38,683 bases of DNA from the NCBI GenBank assembly GCA_945921635.1, contig CAMEKZ010000003.1:1-38683 (forward strand). Reading direction: 5' to 3'. Shown piece by piece: positions 31,154-38,683 of the stretch; position 1 is the first letter of the stretch, and each line of letters starts with the position of its first letter. Position numbers and translations under genes: made by a program. The notes below the pieces were generated by a model, which was given only the letters and a program-made list of their open reading frames with translations, was not told the origin of the DNA and searched no databases. This DNA is from an uncultured Clostridia bacterium (GTDB lineage Bacteria > Bacillota > Clostridia > Oscillospirales > Ruminococcaceae).

Positions 31154-32662
31154 ATGGAAAACAACGCACAGCAGGACGCTATGCTTACAGACGAGGAGCT
31201 GCTCGCGCAGCTTGACGAACAGCACCGTATAAGAATTGAAAAGCTGAACGAACTTAAAGCATCGGGAAAGAACCCCTACGAAACCACCAAGTTCGACGTT
31301 ACACACAAGGCGGAGGAAATAAGAGAGAATTTTGACGCGCTTGAAAACAGCGACGTGACGATTGCCGGCAGAATCACGAGCTGGCGCGACATGGGCAAGG
31401 CCAATTTTATCGACATACGCGACGGCAGCGGAAGAATGCAGGTGTATGTAAGGATTGACGATGTCGGAGAGGAAGCGTTCAAGGAGTTCAAGAAGTGGGA
31501 TTTAGGCGATATTGTAGGTATCACGGGCTTTGTATTCAGGACGAGGCGCGGCGAAATCTCGGTACACGCAAAGAGCATAAAGCTGCTGTCTAAGTCGCTT
31601 CTTCCCCTCCCTGAAAAATGGCACGGACTGAAGGACAAGGAGGAGCGCTACAGAAAGCGTTATCTTGACCTTATCGCAAACCCCGAGATAAAGGACACAT
31701 TTGTAAAGCGCTCGATGATTATACGCGAGATACGCAGCTTCCTTGACAGCAAGGGCTATATCGAGGTTGACACCCCCGTTCTGCACACGCTTGAAATCGG
31801 CGCGGCGGCAAGGCCGTTTGTTACGCACCACAACGCGCTTGACATTGATATGTATCTGCGTATCGAGACCGAGCTTTACTTAAAGCGCCTTATCGTGGGC
31901 GGATTTGACCGCGTATACGAGGTAGGACGAATATTCAGAAACGAGGGCATGGACTCGACCCACAACCCCGAGTTCACATCGATAGAAATGTACCAGGCGT
32001 ACACGGATTATTACGGCATGATGGATCTTATCGAGGAGCTTTACCGCACGGTAGCGATAAAGGTATGCGGCACCGACACGGTTATGTATCAGGGCAAAGA
32101 GATTGCGATAGGCAAGCCGTGGGAGCGCATGACTATGATTGACGCGGTGAAGAAGTACGCGGGCGCGGACTACAACGAATGGGCGGACGACGCGGCGGCG
32201 CGCGCTGTCGCAAAGGAGAAGCACGTCGAGATAAAGGACAACGCAACCAAGGGAGATGTGCTTATCGCGCTGTTTGAGGAGTTTGTAGAGGGTGAGCTGA
32301 TTCAGCCGACCATTATTTACGACTACCCCGTTGAGAACTCTCCGCTTGCAAAGAGAAAGCCCTCCGACCCCGCTTTTACAGAGCGTTTTGAGTACTTTAT
32401 AAACGCCTGCGAGTTCGGCAACGCGTTCTCGGAGCTTAACGACCCGATAGACCAGCGCGAGCGCTTTGCAAAGCAGGTCGAGGAAAAGAGAAAGCAGGGC
32501 GCAAACGCAGAAATCGACGAGGACTTCATCACCGCGCTGGAGTACGGCTTACCTCCTACGGGCGGACTCGGAATGGGTCTGGACAGATTTGTTATGCTGC
32601 TGACGGATAGCGCTAGTATAAGAGATGTGCTGTTGTTCCCGACGATGAAGCCGGAGAAGTAA
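31154..32662 (+). CDS. lysS: Lysyl-tRNA synthetase, class II
   Basis: Charges tRNA-Lys. 502 residues: an N-terminal helix, an OB-fold anticodon-binding domain (about 55-160, VTIAGRITSWRDMGKANFIDIRD) and the class II core. Motif 1 surrounds IEVDTPVLH, motif 2 is YEVGRIFRNEGMDSTHNPEFTSIE, and motif 3 is GLGMGLDRFVML. The length and ending LLFPTMKPE are standard. GGAAGGA is about ten bases before the ATG. A strong terminator follows at 32745-32780, marking the end of the conserved core of the window. Confidence 0.97.
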   Translation: MENNAQQDAMLTDEELLAQLDEQHRIRIEKLNELKASGKNPYETTKFDVTHKAEEIRENFDALENSDVTIAGRITSWRDMGKANFIDIRDGSGRMQVYVRIDDVGEEAFKEFKKWDLGDIVGITGFVFRTRRGEISVHAKSIKLLSKSLLPLPEKWHGLKDKEERYRKRYLDLIANPEIKDTFVKRSMIIREIRSFLDSKGYIEVDTPVLHTLEIGAAARPFVTHHNALDIDMYLRIETELYLKRLIVGGFDRVYEVGRIFRNEGMDSTHNPEFTSIEMYQAYTDYYGMMDLIEELYRTVAIKVCGTDTVMYQGKEIAIGKPWERMTMIDAVKKYAGADYNEWADDAAARAVAKEKHVEIKDNATKGDVLIALFEEFVEGELIQPTIIYDYPVENSPLAKRKPSDPAFTERFEYFINACEFGNAFSELNDPIDQRERFAKQVEEKRKQGANAEIDEDFITALEYGLPPTGGLGMGLDRFVMLLTDSASIRDVLLFPTMKPEK

Positions 32663-32744
32663 AAACGGCTTTGTGAAGCGGTTTTCGTGGCGCAGAGGGC
32701 AGAATTTACGACCGATTTACGACCGAATACAGATGTTTAAGACA

Positions 32745-32780
32745 GAACCTTGGACTTGTGTAGTCCGGGGTTCTTTTTTT
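32745..32780 (+). terminator. Strong terminator after lysS
   Basis: GAACC-TT-GGACT pairs with AGTCC-GG-GGTTC around TGTGT, followed by a run of eight T. It lies about 80 bases past the lysS stop; the 80 bases hold nothing else clear. Confidence 0.88.
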
Positions 32781-32839
32781 TGCATATTTGAAGCAGGAAG
32801 CGATTATGGATATACTGTAATCGAATGGAGGGACTACAA

Positions 32840-32932
32840 ATGAAGAAGTATTATATCAATCTGACCGAGCAGGAACGCTCTCAAATCATACATTCGCTTC
32901 AAGTCGGAGCAAAGCGTGATAAGCTCGCTTAA
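32840..32932 (+). pseudogene. Transposase N-terminal remnant (IS630-like), 30 residues
   Basis: ATG 32840 has a good GGAGGG eight bases upstream and gives MKKYYINLTEQERSQIIHSLQV, which resembles the N-terminus of IS630-type transposases. After about 25 residues the similarity ends and a stop follows inside a palindrome (TGATAAGC/GCTTAATCA, 32917-32935). No other transposase sequence or terminal inverted repeats are seen nearby. The identification rests on a short motif and is tentative. Confidence 0.45.
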
Positions 32933-33061
32933 TCACGCCGCGACGGCTGCAACCGCGCAGCGGAGCTTTGCTCCGACGGGTTTCAGTGGGGGATTATTGT
33001 CCCCCATTGAAAGACGTATATGTCCTCTGCCGCCTAAGAGGCGGAGGAGATCTGCGCTTTG
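32910..33061. repeat. Multi-hairpin palindromic element with outer stem
   Basis: Outer stem CAAAGCG (32910-32916) with CGCTTTG (33055-33061). Inside: TGATAAGC/GCTTAATCA (32917-32935), GCTGC/GCAGC (32946-32961), CGGAGC/GCTCCG (32961-32975, loop TTT), TTTCA-G-TGGGGGA/TCCCCCA-T-TGAAA (32981-33012) and CCGCC/GGCGG (33030-33044). It resembles the cloverleaves at 3310-3493 and 6462-6710 but has five internal hairpins and interrupts the transposase remnant. Confidence 0.75.
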
Positions 33062-33135
33062 TTATAGATAAGAATAACGCACTTATGGCTAAAAGCAGAT
33101 ACACCGACGCTGTTGATGAAGTCATCTTAAAATCC

Positions 33136-33164
33136 TTGACAATAAAATATATAAATGTTACAAT
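33136..33164 (+). promoter_or_regulatory. Consensus promoter in front of the truncated response regulator
   Basis: TTGACA at 33136-33141, 17-bp spacer, TACAAT at 33159-33164. It would read through the regulator remnant into the first Rhs cassette. Confidence 0.87.
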
Positions 33165-33221
33165 TTAATCATCGGATCATTATGCTTATTGCGTGATACG
33201 AATTTTAAAGGGCGATGATAT

Positions 33222-33440
33222 ATGAAAATAGCAATATGCGATGATGAGCGGATATTTACGGATATTTTCCGTGAAAAGCTTGAAATGACCGCCGAAAAAT
33301 GCGGTATAGAATGTACTGTTTCAGCTTTCTTAAATGGTGCTGAAATGATAAGTATGCGTATACAACCTCGACCGCACTCGGCACTGCAACAGCTACAAAC
33401 ACCTACACCTGCGGCGACAGCAACTGGAAAGACAAGCTGA
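33222..33440 (+). pseudogene. Truncated response regulator receiver domain (LytTR-type)
   Basis: ATG 33222 with AAAGGG upstream gives MKIAICDDERIFTDIFREKLE and on to FLNGAEMIS, the start of a receiver domain of the AgrA/LytTR regulator kind, with the acidic pair DD at residues 8-9. At about base 33353 the sequence changes to Rhs core DNA read in the wrong frame, ending at 33440. The phospho-acceptor Asp and the DNA-binding domain are gone. The junction shares AGTATGCGTATAC with the second Rhs cassette (35107-35119), so it sits exactly at the Rhs edge. Confidence 0.8.
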
Positions 33441-34561
33441 CCGCTTACAACGGTACTGCGATCACCTATGACAGCATAGGCAATCCGCTCAGCTACCGCA
33501 ATGGTATGAGCTTTACATGGAAGAACGGCAGACAGCTTGCGTCGTTTGAAAATTCTTCGAACTGGATTGACTATACCTATAACGCCGATGGCGTGCGCAT
33601 AGGCAAAAGCGGTACGAAAAATATCACCTATGAGGTATCGGGAACGCAGATACTCAGCGAGAAAAACGGTACAAACACTACCTACTATCTCTATGATGAA
33701 AGCGGCTCGCCGGTAGGACTTACCTACAAAGGTACTACATATTACTACCGCAAGAACCTGCAGGGCGATATTATCGCAATACTCAACAGCTCGGGAACGG
33801 AAGTTGTAAACTACTCCTACAATGCGTGGGGCAGATTGGTATCAATGACCGGAAATATGGAGCTGGGCGGTAATAACCCTTTCAGATACAGAGGGTACTA
33901 TTACGATACCGAAAGCGGACTTTATTATCTGAATAGCAGATATTATGACCCGGTGACGGGTAGGTTTATAAATGCGGACGGATATGTTTCTACCGGTCAA
34001 GGTATCGTTGGAAATAATATGTTTGCGTATTGCGGAAACGACCCGGTTAATAAAATCGATAATAATGGGCATCAATCGCAGCGCATTTACGATATTGCAA
34101 ATTCAATTATTACAGTTAGCAAAAATATCATTACTAATATATGTAATGAAATCAAGATAAAGAATACAACAGGGCTATACTTAGATAGTCTTCCTAAGAC
34201 TGGTCAACCAAATTCAAAAGGTACTTTGTACAATCCTGATGGAACAATAAAACAGAAGCGTTGGTATGGTCCAGATGGTGTTGCTGTAAGAGACAGAGAT
34301 TATAATCATCCGGGAAATATGGAATTTCCACATGACCATCAATGGACTGACGGCAAAAGAGGAACAGACCATCTACCACCTTCGCCTGAATTTGAATTCA
34401 GGTGGGAACCTATAGTAGGTGTAGGGTTATCTTCTGCTTGTGTGATAGGAATAATAATTGTTGCGGCAGATGATATTACAGTTTTTGGAATTTCTGATGA
34501 TTTTCTGTTTGGTCCACTTGCTGGTGGTTTTAGTGGTGGATTAACTTTGATTATGGGTTAA
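33353..34561 (+). pseudogene. Orphan Rhs/YD-repeat tip cassette 1 with toxin-like C-terminus
   Basis: The Rhs frame is open from 33344 but begins without a start codon or ribosome binding site; the first ATG is 33506 inside the core. The core has YD-type repeats (YTYNADGVRIGKSG, YYLYDESGSPVG) and ends in the Rhs signature RYRGYYYDTESGLYYLNSRYYDPVTGRF. After NNMFAYCGNDPVNKIDNNG comes a tip of about 150 residues with GTLYNPDGTIKQKRWYGPDG, DRDYNHPGNMEFPHDHQW, a His/Asp-rich motif that suggests a nuclease-like toxin of the polymorphic kind. A hydrophobic C-terminal tail of about 50 residues follows. The bulk of a normal Rhs protein is missing upstream. Probably a silent donor cassette. Confidence 0.8.
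33412..33869 (+). repeat. Rhs core direct repeat, copy 1
   Basis: About 458 bp that appear identical by eye to 35167-35624, offset 1755 bp; flanking Rhs sequence is also similar but diverged. It provides homology for recombination that would delete or swap the tip and immunity gene between the copies. Confidence 0.85.
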
Positions 34562-34598
34562 TTATAATAAGATAAACTGGTTTAGAAAGGAAATAAAT

Positions 34599-35039
34599 AT
34601 GTGGAATGAAATTAATAATGAAAATGACTTGAACGATTTTTTGAATATGCTTTACTTTTTTCATGACAGTTGTATAAAAGAATTGAAATACACAAGCGGG
34701 GCGTATGTAGAAGAAACATTAGCAATGTATCCTGTAAATGATGTCAGAAAATTAAATCTGTTAATACAGCGGCAATTTGAGGATAACTCTGTTATAGAGA
34801 TGGAGTTCAGCAGACTGAAATATATGAAATTGCTTCCGGCTGATGATAATTATACCTGTGAGATATTGGACGCAACTATGATTTTGAAATCGGACTGCAT
34901 CTACTGGTGCGACTGCGGCGGTCTGACCGAAGAAGACATCGATAAATACAACGGTACTGTTATCTGTGCGGAAAAGGTCAGATGGCGCCCGGTTGAAAAC
35001 TGCCTGGGAGAAAAGGAAGTATACGGCTTGAGGTTATGA
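34599..35039 (+). CDS. Probable immunity protein for Rhs tip 1
   Basis: 146 residues, acidic, no signal peptide: WNEINNENDLNDFLNMLYFFHD, CIKELKYTSGAYVEE, LIQRQFEDNSVIEMEFSRLKY, and IYWCDCGGLTEED. I recognise this as the kind of small protein that follows Rhs tips in Clostridia, but cannot name a family with certainty. AAAGGA is about eight bases before ATG 34599 and the gene starts 37 bases after the tip's stop, which is the standard toxin-immunity order. It looks intact. The second Rhs cassette begins nine bases after its stop codon. It is expected to bind the tip in the cytoplasm. Confidence 0.7.
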   Translation: MWNEINNENDLNDFLNMLYFFHDSCIKELKYTSGAYVEETLAMYPVNDVRKLNLLIQRQFEDNSVIEMEFSRLKYMKLLPADDNYTCEILDATMILKSDCIYWCDCGGLTEEDIDKYNGTVICAEKVRWRPVENCLGEKEVYGLRL

Positions 35040-35047
35040 GATTATGA

Positions 35048-35953
35048 TTTGACTTTACCTATGTATATGCTTATAACAAAGGCGGAAACATAACCGCTGT
35101 CAAGGAGTATGCGTATACTACCTCGTCAACGCTCGGCGATGTAATAAAGACCACAAGCTATACCTACGGCGACAGCAACTGGAAAGACAAGCTGACCGCT
35201 TACAACGGTACTGCGATCACCTATGACAGCATAGGCAATCCGCTCAGCTACCGCAATGGTATGAGCTTTACATGGAAGAACGGCAGACAGCTTGCGTCGT
35301 TTGAAAATTCTTCGAACTGGATTGACTATACCTATAACGCCGATGGCGTGCGCATAGGCAAAAGCGGTACGAAAAATATCACCTATGAGGTATCGGGAAC
35401 GCAGATACTCAGCGAGAAAAACGGTACAAACACTACCTACTATCTCTATGATGAAAGCGGCTCGCCGGTAGGACTTACCTACAAAGGTACTACATATTAC
35501 TACCGCAAGAACCTGCAGGGCGATATTATCGCAATACTCAACAGCTCGGGAACGGAAGTTGTAAACTACTCCTACAATGCGTGGGGCAGATTGGTATCAA
35601 TGACCGGAAATATGGAGCTGGGCGCGAATAACCCTTTCAGATACAGAGGGTATTATTACGATACCTAAAGCGGATTGTATTATCTGAATAGTAGGTATTA
35701 TGACCCGGTGACGGGTAGGTTTATTAGCCCTGAACCAAATGTTGATACGGCAAAGTTTGATGAGGGTGCCGGATTAAATGGATACAATGTGTTTGCTTAC
35801 TGTGCTAATAATCCGGTCATGTTCAAAGATGATAGCGGAGAATTTGTTATTTCTATATCTATAGGAATTGGCTCGCTTCTTACATGAGCAGCTTATGGTA
35901 TTGCTACAGCGGTTGGTGTTGGTGCAGGTGTTGCGAAAGGAAATTTATTATGA
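35048..35953 (+). pseudogene. Orphan Rhs cassette 2, with two in-frame stops
   Basis: Begins abruptly at 35048 with FDFTYVYAYNKGGNITAVKEYAYTT, no start codon, then the same core as cassette 1. The frame is stopped by TAA at 35666-35668 exactly where cassette 1 has GAA (DTESG against DT-stop-SG). It then continues in the same frame as YYLNSRYYDPVTGRFISPEP, NVFAYCANNPVMFKDDSGEF and a short hydrophobic tip. TGA at 35885-35887 interrupts the tip (ISIGIGSLLT-stop-AAYGIATAVGVGAGVAKG). The original end TGA at 35951-35953 overlaps the ATG of the next gene. Both internal stops are single-base differences from sense codons. Confidence 0.82.
35167..35624 (+). repeat. Rhs core direct repeat, copy 2
   Basis: Partner of 33412-33869. 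The first difference after the identical stretch is GT to CG (33870-33871 against 35625-35626), changing Gly-Gly to Gly-Ala in the MELGGNN segment. Confidence 0.85.
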
Positions 35954-36354
35954 AAAAAATAGTTAAAGTAACAGTTGCCATTTTTATGTTAATCGCATTA
36001 ACGGTTAATGCTTATGCTGCATCAACAATTACTAAGGACGGTTACTGCGGTAAAGTTGATTCTACAATATACGCAACATCCCAATATTCAAGGACTTTTA
36101 AAACAAGAACAACAACTCTTAAAGCTATTGATATTGACAATATAAATACCGGTATAGCACTGGCCGAAACATCAAGTGGCATAACCCTTGAAGATTGGCT
36201 GATTAAAGGTTATAGTACAAGAGAAGTTATTGCTGAATCCCATCTTTCGTATTCATCTCCTATAAATGCTGTTACGGTTTATGGCTCGCATAGTGCATAT
36301 CATAATAACGTATGTGAATTCTATCAGTTCACAAATAGACAGTTTAACTGGTAA
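35950..36354 (+). CDS. Small secreted protein linked to Rhs cassette 2
   Basis: 134 residues with a clear signal peptide (MKKIVKVTVAIFMLIALTVNAYA, cut before AST). The mature part of about 110 residues has one Cys pair (KDGYCGKV and NNVCEFYQF), is rich in Thr, Ser and Tyr, and belongs to no family I know. AAAGGA is about nine bases before ATG 35950. The ATG overlaps the last stop of the Rhs frame as ATGA, the form of translational coupling expected for a tip and its partner. It could therefore be an exported immunity protein for a tip acting outside the cytoplasm; this is inference. It is followed by a terminator. Confidence 0.68.
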   Translation: MKKIVKVTVAIFMLIALTVNAYAASTITKDGYCGKVDSTIYATSQYSRTFKTRTTTLKAIDIDNINTGIALAETSSGITLEDWLIKGYSTREVIAESHLSYSSPINAVTVYGSHSAYHNNVCEFYQFTNRQFNW

Positions 36355-36384
36355 ATATAACAAAGCGGAGCAACAGTAGTCCAA

Positions 36385-36427
36385 GTAGCACCGTTGAGCA
36401 AGCTTGGCGGTGCTACTATATTTTTCG
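36385..36427 (+). terminator. Terminator after the secreted protein
   Basis: GTAGCACCG (36385-36393) pairs with CGGTGCTAC (36408-36416), followed by TATATTTTTC. It sits just before the next ribosome binding site. Confidence 0.8.
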
Positions 36428-36436
36428 GAGGTAATC

Positions 36437-38617
36437 ATGAAAACTAAATTCCAAAAAGTACTTGCCATTTCACTTATCGCAATAATGCTTTGTTCCTGTG
36501 CAACAAAAGAAAAAGATAATTTTGACAGTGCTTCAAACCCATTTGATACAAGCGCACAGGAGAATATGCCGCCGGATTCCGATAATGCAAAAGAGGTTTA
36601 TGAAAGGTATCAGACAGGCGGTGCAAGTGTGGATTTTTCCAAAATGGACGGCAAAGATACTTTAGAATATAACGGCAGTCCGATTGAAATAACCTTTTCA
36701 TTTGATACAAGCGAAAATGAGTATGATATGACTGAGGGATTTGTGGCGTTTATTTGCGGCGTGCCGCAGATGATTTCGGCTGACGGCGGAGAAACTTCCG
36801 AAATGGCTAAGGTTACATACGAAAAGAAAACAACCACCGAAACCACATTAACCGTCAATCCGAGAATCACCGAGGATTTGAAGGGACAGGACGAGCTTAC
36901 GCTTATGATAGCAAGTTTGCACAGCGTTGATTATGTGCCTCAGGGAAAATATGCCGGATATGGATTTAACAACATTCATTCAAGCAGTCCTCTTTGCTAT
37001 TATAAGCTGAAGATAAATGCTCAGCCTGAGATTATAAACCTTGACGGCAAGATCGAATTTGAGAATGTAAATGCTTCCGATAAGTCACTTGAAAACTATA
37101 ATCTTAAAAATGCAGGGGAAATCGGTGACGACTGCATGATGAAAATGTACAGTGTAGAAAACCAATCTCCGCGCCTTGTCCTTGACGGCAGTAAGCAGAG
37201 CTTAGATCTGGTTTTTAACGGTATGAACGCCGACAGGTTCTATGTATATTTGTATGTAAATATGCAGCGTGTAAAATTTGACGGTTCGGATTATGCGGTT
37301 GTTAATTCAAAATCGGGTTTTGTTCCGAAATTAACCGTGACACTTGATAATCTCAGTTCAAGAGATGTGATATATGCAATAGCTGTTTCGCCTGATTCTG
37401 AAAGTAAATTTCCGGCATACACAAAGACTATGAGCAGTTTGTGTTTTGCTCCGGATGATGAGATCCTTTCAGCAGGAAGCAACAGTGCAGGTGAGCAGAC
37501 CGAAGCAGTGACTACCGATATATCAAAACCTGGCGACGCTCCCGATAATACCTCAACAGCGGTTTCGGACAACCCGATTTATAAATTTAAGCCCCTCGGA
37601 TATCTGGACGATGACCAAAACCTTCTGCTGATGTATATTGATAATGACTTTAAAGTTTACGGCGAAGACAACGGTACATATTTTACTGTTTATGATGTAA
37701 AGGCAAAAGAATTTATAAGCGGAAAATTTTTGCCTTATCAGCAGACTTTCACTGTTACTTACGGACAGGGCTGTTTTACGGTAATTGAAGGTAAAGCGTC
37801 TGAAGACAATCGCAGCCTTGCCGAGTGTATGGCAGTTACTTATAATGAAAAATTCGAAGAAATTCAGCGGGCGCATAATATGCCGATGTATTCAGGCGGT
37901 AATCAGTCTATATACAGTGCTTATTACTGCAAGGATATCGACAAATATCTCTGTGCTTATAAAGAAGAAATCAGCTCTTCTGAATATCTGACGGTACTGC
38001 TTAATACAGACGGCTCGGTTTACAAAGTGATTAACACAGACAGCGAAACAAGCGTATACAGCTTTTCTGTTGACGATGATAAAATCATATTGGGACGAAG
38101 ATATGACGACTACCGCACAAAGATTCAGGTTATGGATTTTGACGGAAATATAATCGATGAAAAAACTATGTCAGCGGAATATGCAAATCTTGATGTAAAC
38201 CGTTTCGGAAAATATATCGCTTTTCTTTCGTTAAAAAGATACGGTGAAGATGAAAATCCGGGTTCGGACAGCTTTGCGGTTCTTTATGATACAGAAACTG
38301 ACAAACTTATGGAATTTACGCCTGAAACCGCTGACGAGGCAGGATGTATGGGTATTTCGCCTGACGGCAAAATTGCGGTAACTATGGATTATGAGGAAGT
38401 TGATGACGATGGTATTGTAACAGGTCAGAAACAAACTCTGAGATATTATGATATCGAAAGCGGTAAAGTAATCAAAACCGTAAACGCCGATGACAAGCCG
38501 ACTTTGAATAATTTTGTAGTATATGATGATGGCATTATTCAGACGGTACCGGGCTACAATAAGGAAAAGAATGAAAGAACGGAAACAGTTGTATTCTTTG
38601 ACCGATTTGACGATTAA
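36437..38617 (+). CDS. Large lipoprotein of unknown function with a propeller-like C-terminal half
   Basis: 726 residues from ATG 36437 (CGGAGG five bases upstream). The N-terminus MKTKFQKVLAISLIAIMLCSC is a lipoprotein signal; lipidation is most likely at Cys19 or Cys21. A polar linker follows, then an N-terminal beta-rich half to about 345, a Thr/Ser/Asp linker (about 345-375), and a C-terminal half with repeated strands of the VYDVKAKEF, NTDGSVYKVI, VMDFDGNII and RYYDIESGKVI kind, suggestive of a beta propeller. No family is recognised. An ABC transporter ATPase starts nine bases after its stop, so it may be the outer subunit or substrate sensor of that transporter. The region has visibly lower GC. 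Confidence 0.75.
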   Translation: MKTKFQKVLAISLIAIMLCSCATKEKDNFDSASNPFDTSAQENMPPDSDNAKEVYERYQTGGASVDFSKMDGKDTLEYNGSPIEITFSFDTSENEYDMTEGFVAFICGVPQMISADGGETSEMAKVTYEKKTTTETTLTVNPRITEDLKGQDELTLMIASLHSVDYVPQGKYAGYGFNNIHSSSPLCYYKLKINAQPEIINLDGKIEFENVNASDKSLENYNLKNAGEIGDDCMMKMYSVENQSPRLVLDGSKQSLDLVFNGMNADRFYVYLYVNMQRVKFDGSDYAVVNSKSGFVPKLTVTLDNLSSRDVIYAIAVSPDSESKFPAYTKTMSSLCFAPDDEILSAGSNSAGEQTEAVTTDISKPGDAPDNTSTAVSDNPIYKFKPLGYLDDDQNLLLMYIDNDFKVYGEDNGTYFTVYDVKAKEFISGKFLPYQQTFTVTYGQGCFTVIEGKASEDNRSLAECMAVTYNEKFEEIQRAHNMPMYSGGNQSIYSAYYCKDIDKYLCAYKEEISSSEYLTVLLNTDGSVYKVINTDSETSVYSFSVDDDKIILGRRYDDYRTKIQVMDFDGNIIDEKTMSAEYANLDVNRFGKYIAFLSLKRYGEDENPGSDSFAVLYDTETDKLMEFTPETADEAGCMGISPDGKIAVTMDYEEVDDDGIVTGQKQTLRYYDIESGKVIKTVNADDKPTLNNFVVYDDGIIQTVPGYNKEKNERTETVVFFDRFDD

Positions 38618-38626
38618 GGTGGAAAA

Positions 38627-38683
38627 ATGAAACTTGAAATCAATCAACTCACAAAATCCTACTCAAAAGGCAAAAAAGCCCTC
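38627..38683 (+). CDS. ABC transporter ATP-binding protein, start only
   Basis: ATG 38627 with AAGGTGG upstream gives MKLEINQLTKSYSKGKKAL, the usual opening of an ABC transporter ATPase. The gene runs off the window before the Walker A motif. Its closeness to the preceding lipoprotein gene suggests one operon. Confidence 0.7.
   Translation, partial: MKLEINQLTKSYSKGKKAL

Noticed and set aside
32968-33168. Short frame of 66 codons upstream of the receiver remnant
   Set aside because: It runs through the hairpins of the palindromic element, has no ribosome binding site and no protein-like composition.
30-35887. Alternative genetic code or stop codon readthrough
   Set aside because: TGA, TAG and TAA all appear as internal stops, while genes with normal ends use all three as terminators (for example pfkA TGA, folT TAG, proC TAA). 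No single reassignment fits, and no selenocysteine context is apparent.

Overview
The window looks like chromosomal DNA of an anaerobic, spore-forming Clostridia bacterium, most likely of the Oscillospiraceae/Ruminococcaceae type. The basis is spoIIR, a dnaE-pfkA pair, a CdaR/PucR regulator-ftsE-ftsX-M23-S41 cluster, a tetrahydrofolate (THF) riboswitch before folT, a metF/metH-activation/metH operon, and consensus TTGACA-N17-TAtAAT promoters with AGGAGG-like ribosome binding sites. No species can be named from the sequence alone.

Layout. 1-5000: 3' part of dnaE (in-frame TGA at 30-32), pfkA, a THF riboswitch followed by two cloverleaf palindromes, folT, proC. 5060-9700: a small lipoprotein, then minus-strand spoIIR, two more cloverleaf palindromes, nadE and an alpha/beta hydrolase. 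9700-11700: mrp and birA, the latter behind a perfect BirA operator. 11700-16000: a palindrome-rich gap, a two-domain GNAT acetyltransferase, a tandem hairpin repeat array, and a three-gene membrane operon with two paralogous single-pass proteins. 16000-18600: a secreted CAP protein, an Hpt-like protein lacking its histidine, and an AadK-like nucleotidyltransferase. 18600-24700 (minus): metG-metF-(frameshifted metH activation gene)-metH. 24700-32700: PucR-type regulator, ftsE, ftsX, an M23 peptidase with coiled coil, a damaged S41 peptidase, greA, lysS. 32700-38683: an accessory region with visibly lower GC, holding a transposase remnant, a beheaded response regulator, two orphan Rhs/YD-repeat tip cassettes, an immunity-like gene, a secreted protein, a large lipoprotein and the start of an ABC ATPase.

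How it works together. The housekeeping part covers replication, glycolysis, folate uptake, one-carbon and methionine synthesis, NAD synthesis, biotin attachment and the FtsEX-controlled wall hydrolase. Folate import (folT), MetF and MetH share the same one-carbon currency. The accessory end looks like a decaying contact-toxin locus: two almost identical Rhs cores about 1.75 kb apart flank one toxin-like tip and its probable immunity gene, with a captured promoter upstream.

The least explained signal is a family of intergenic elements that keep one architecture (an outer stem enclosing three hairpins) while the stem sequences differ. A tandem hairpin array with compensatory changes shows the same tendency. 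Several genes also carry isolated lesions (three in-frame stops in addition to dnaE, one frameshift), which may be real decay or sequence error.
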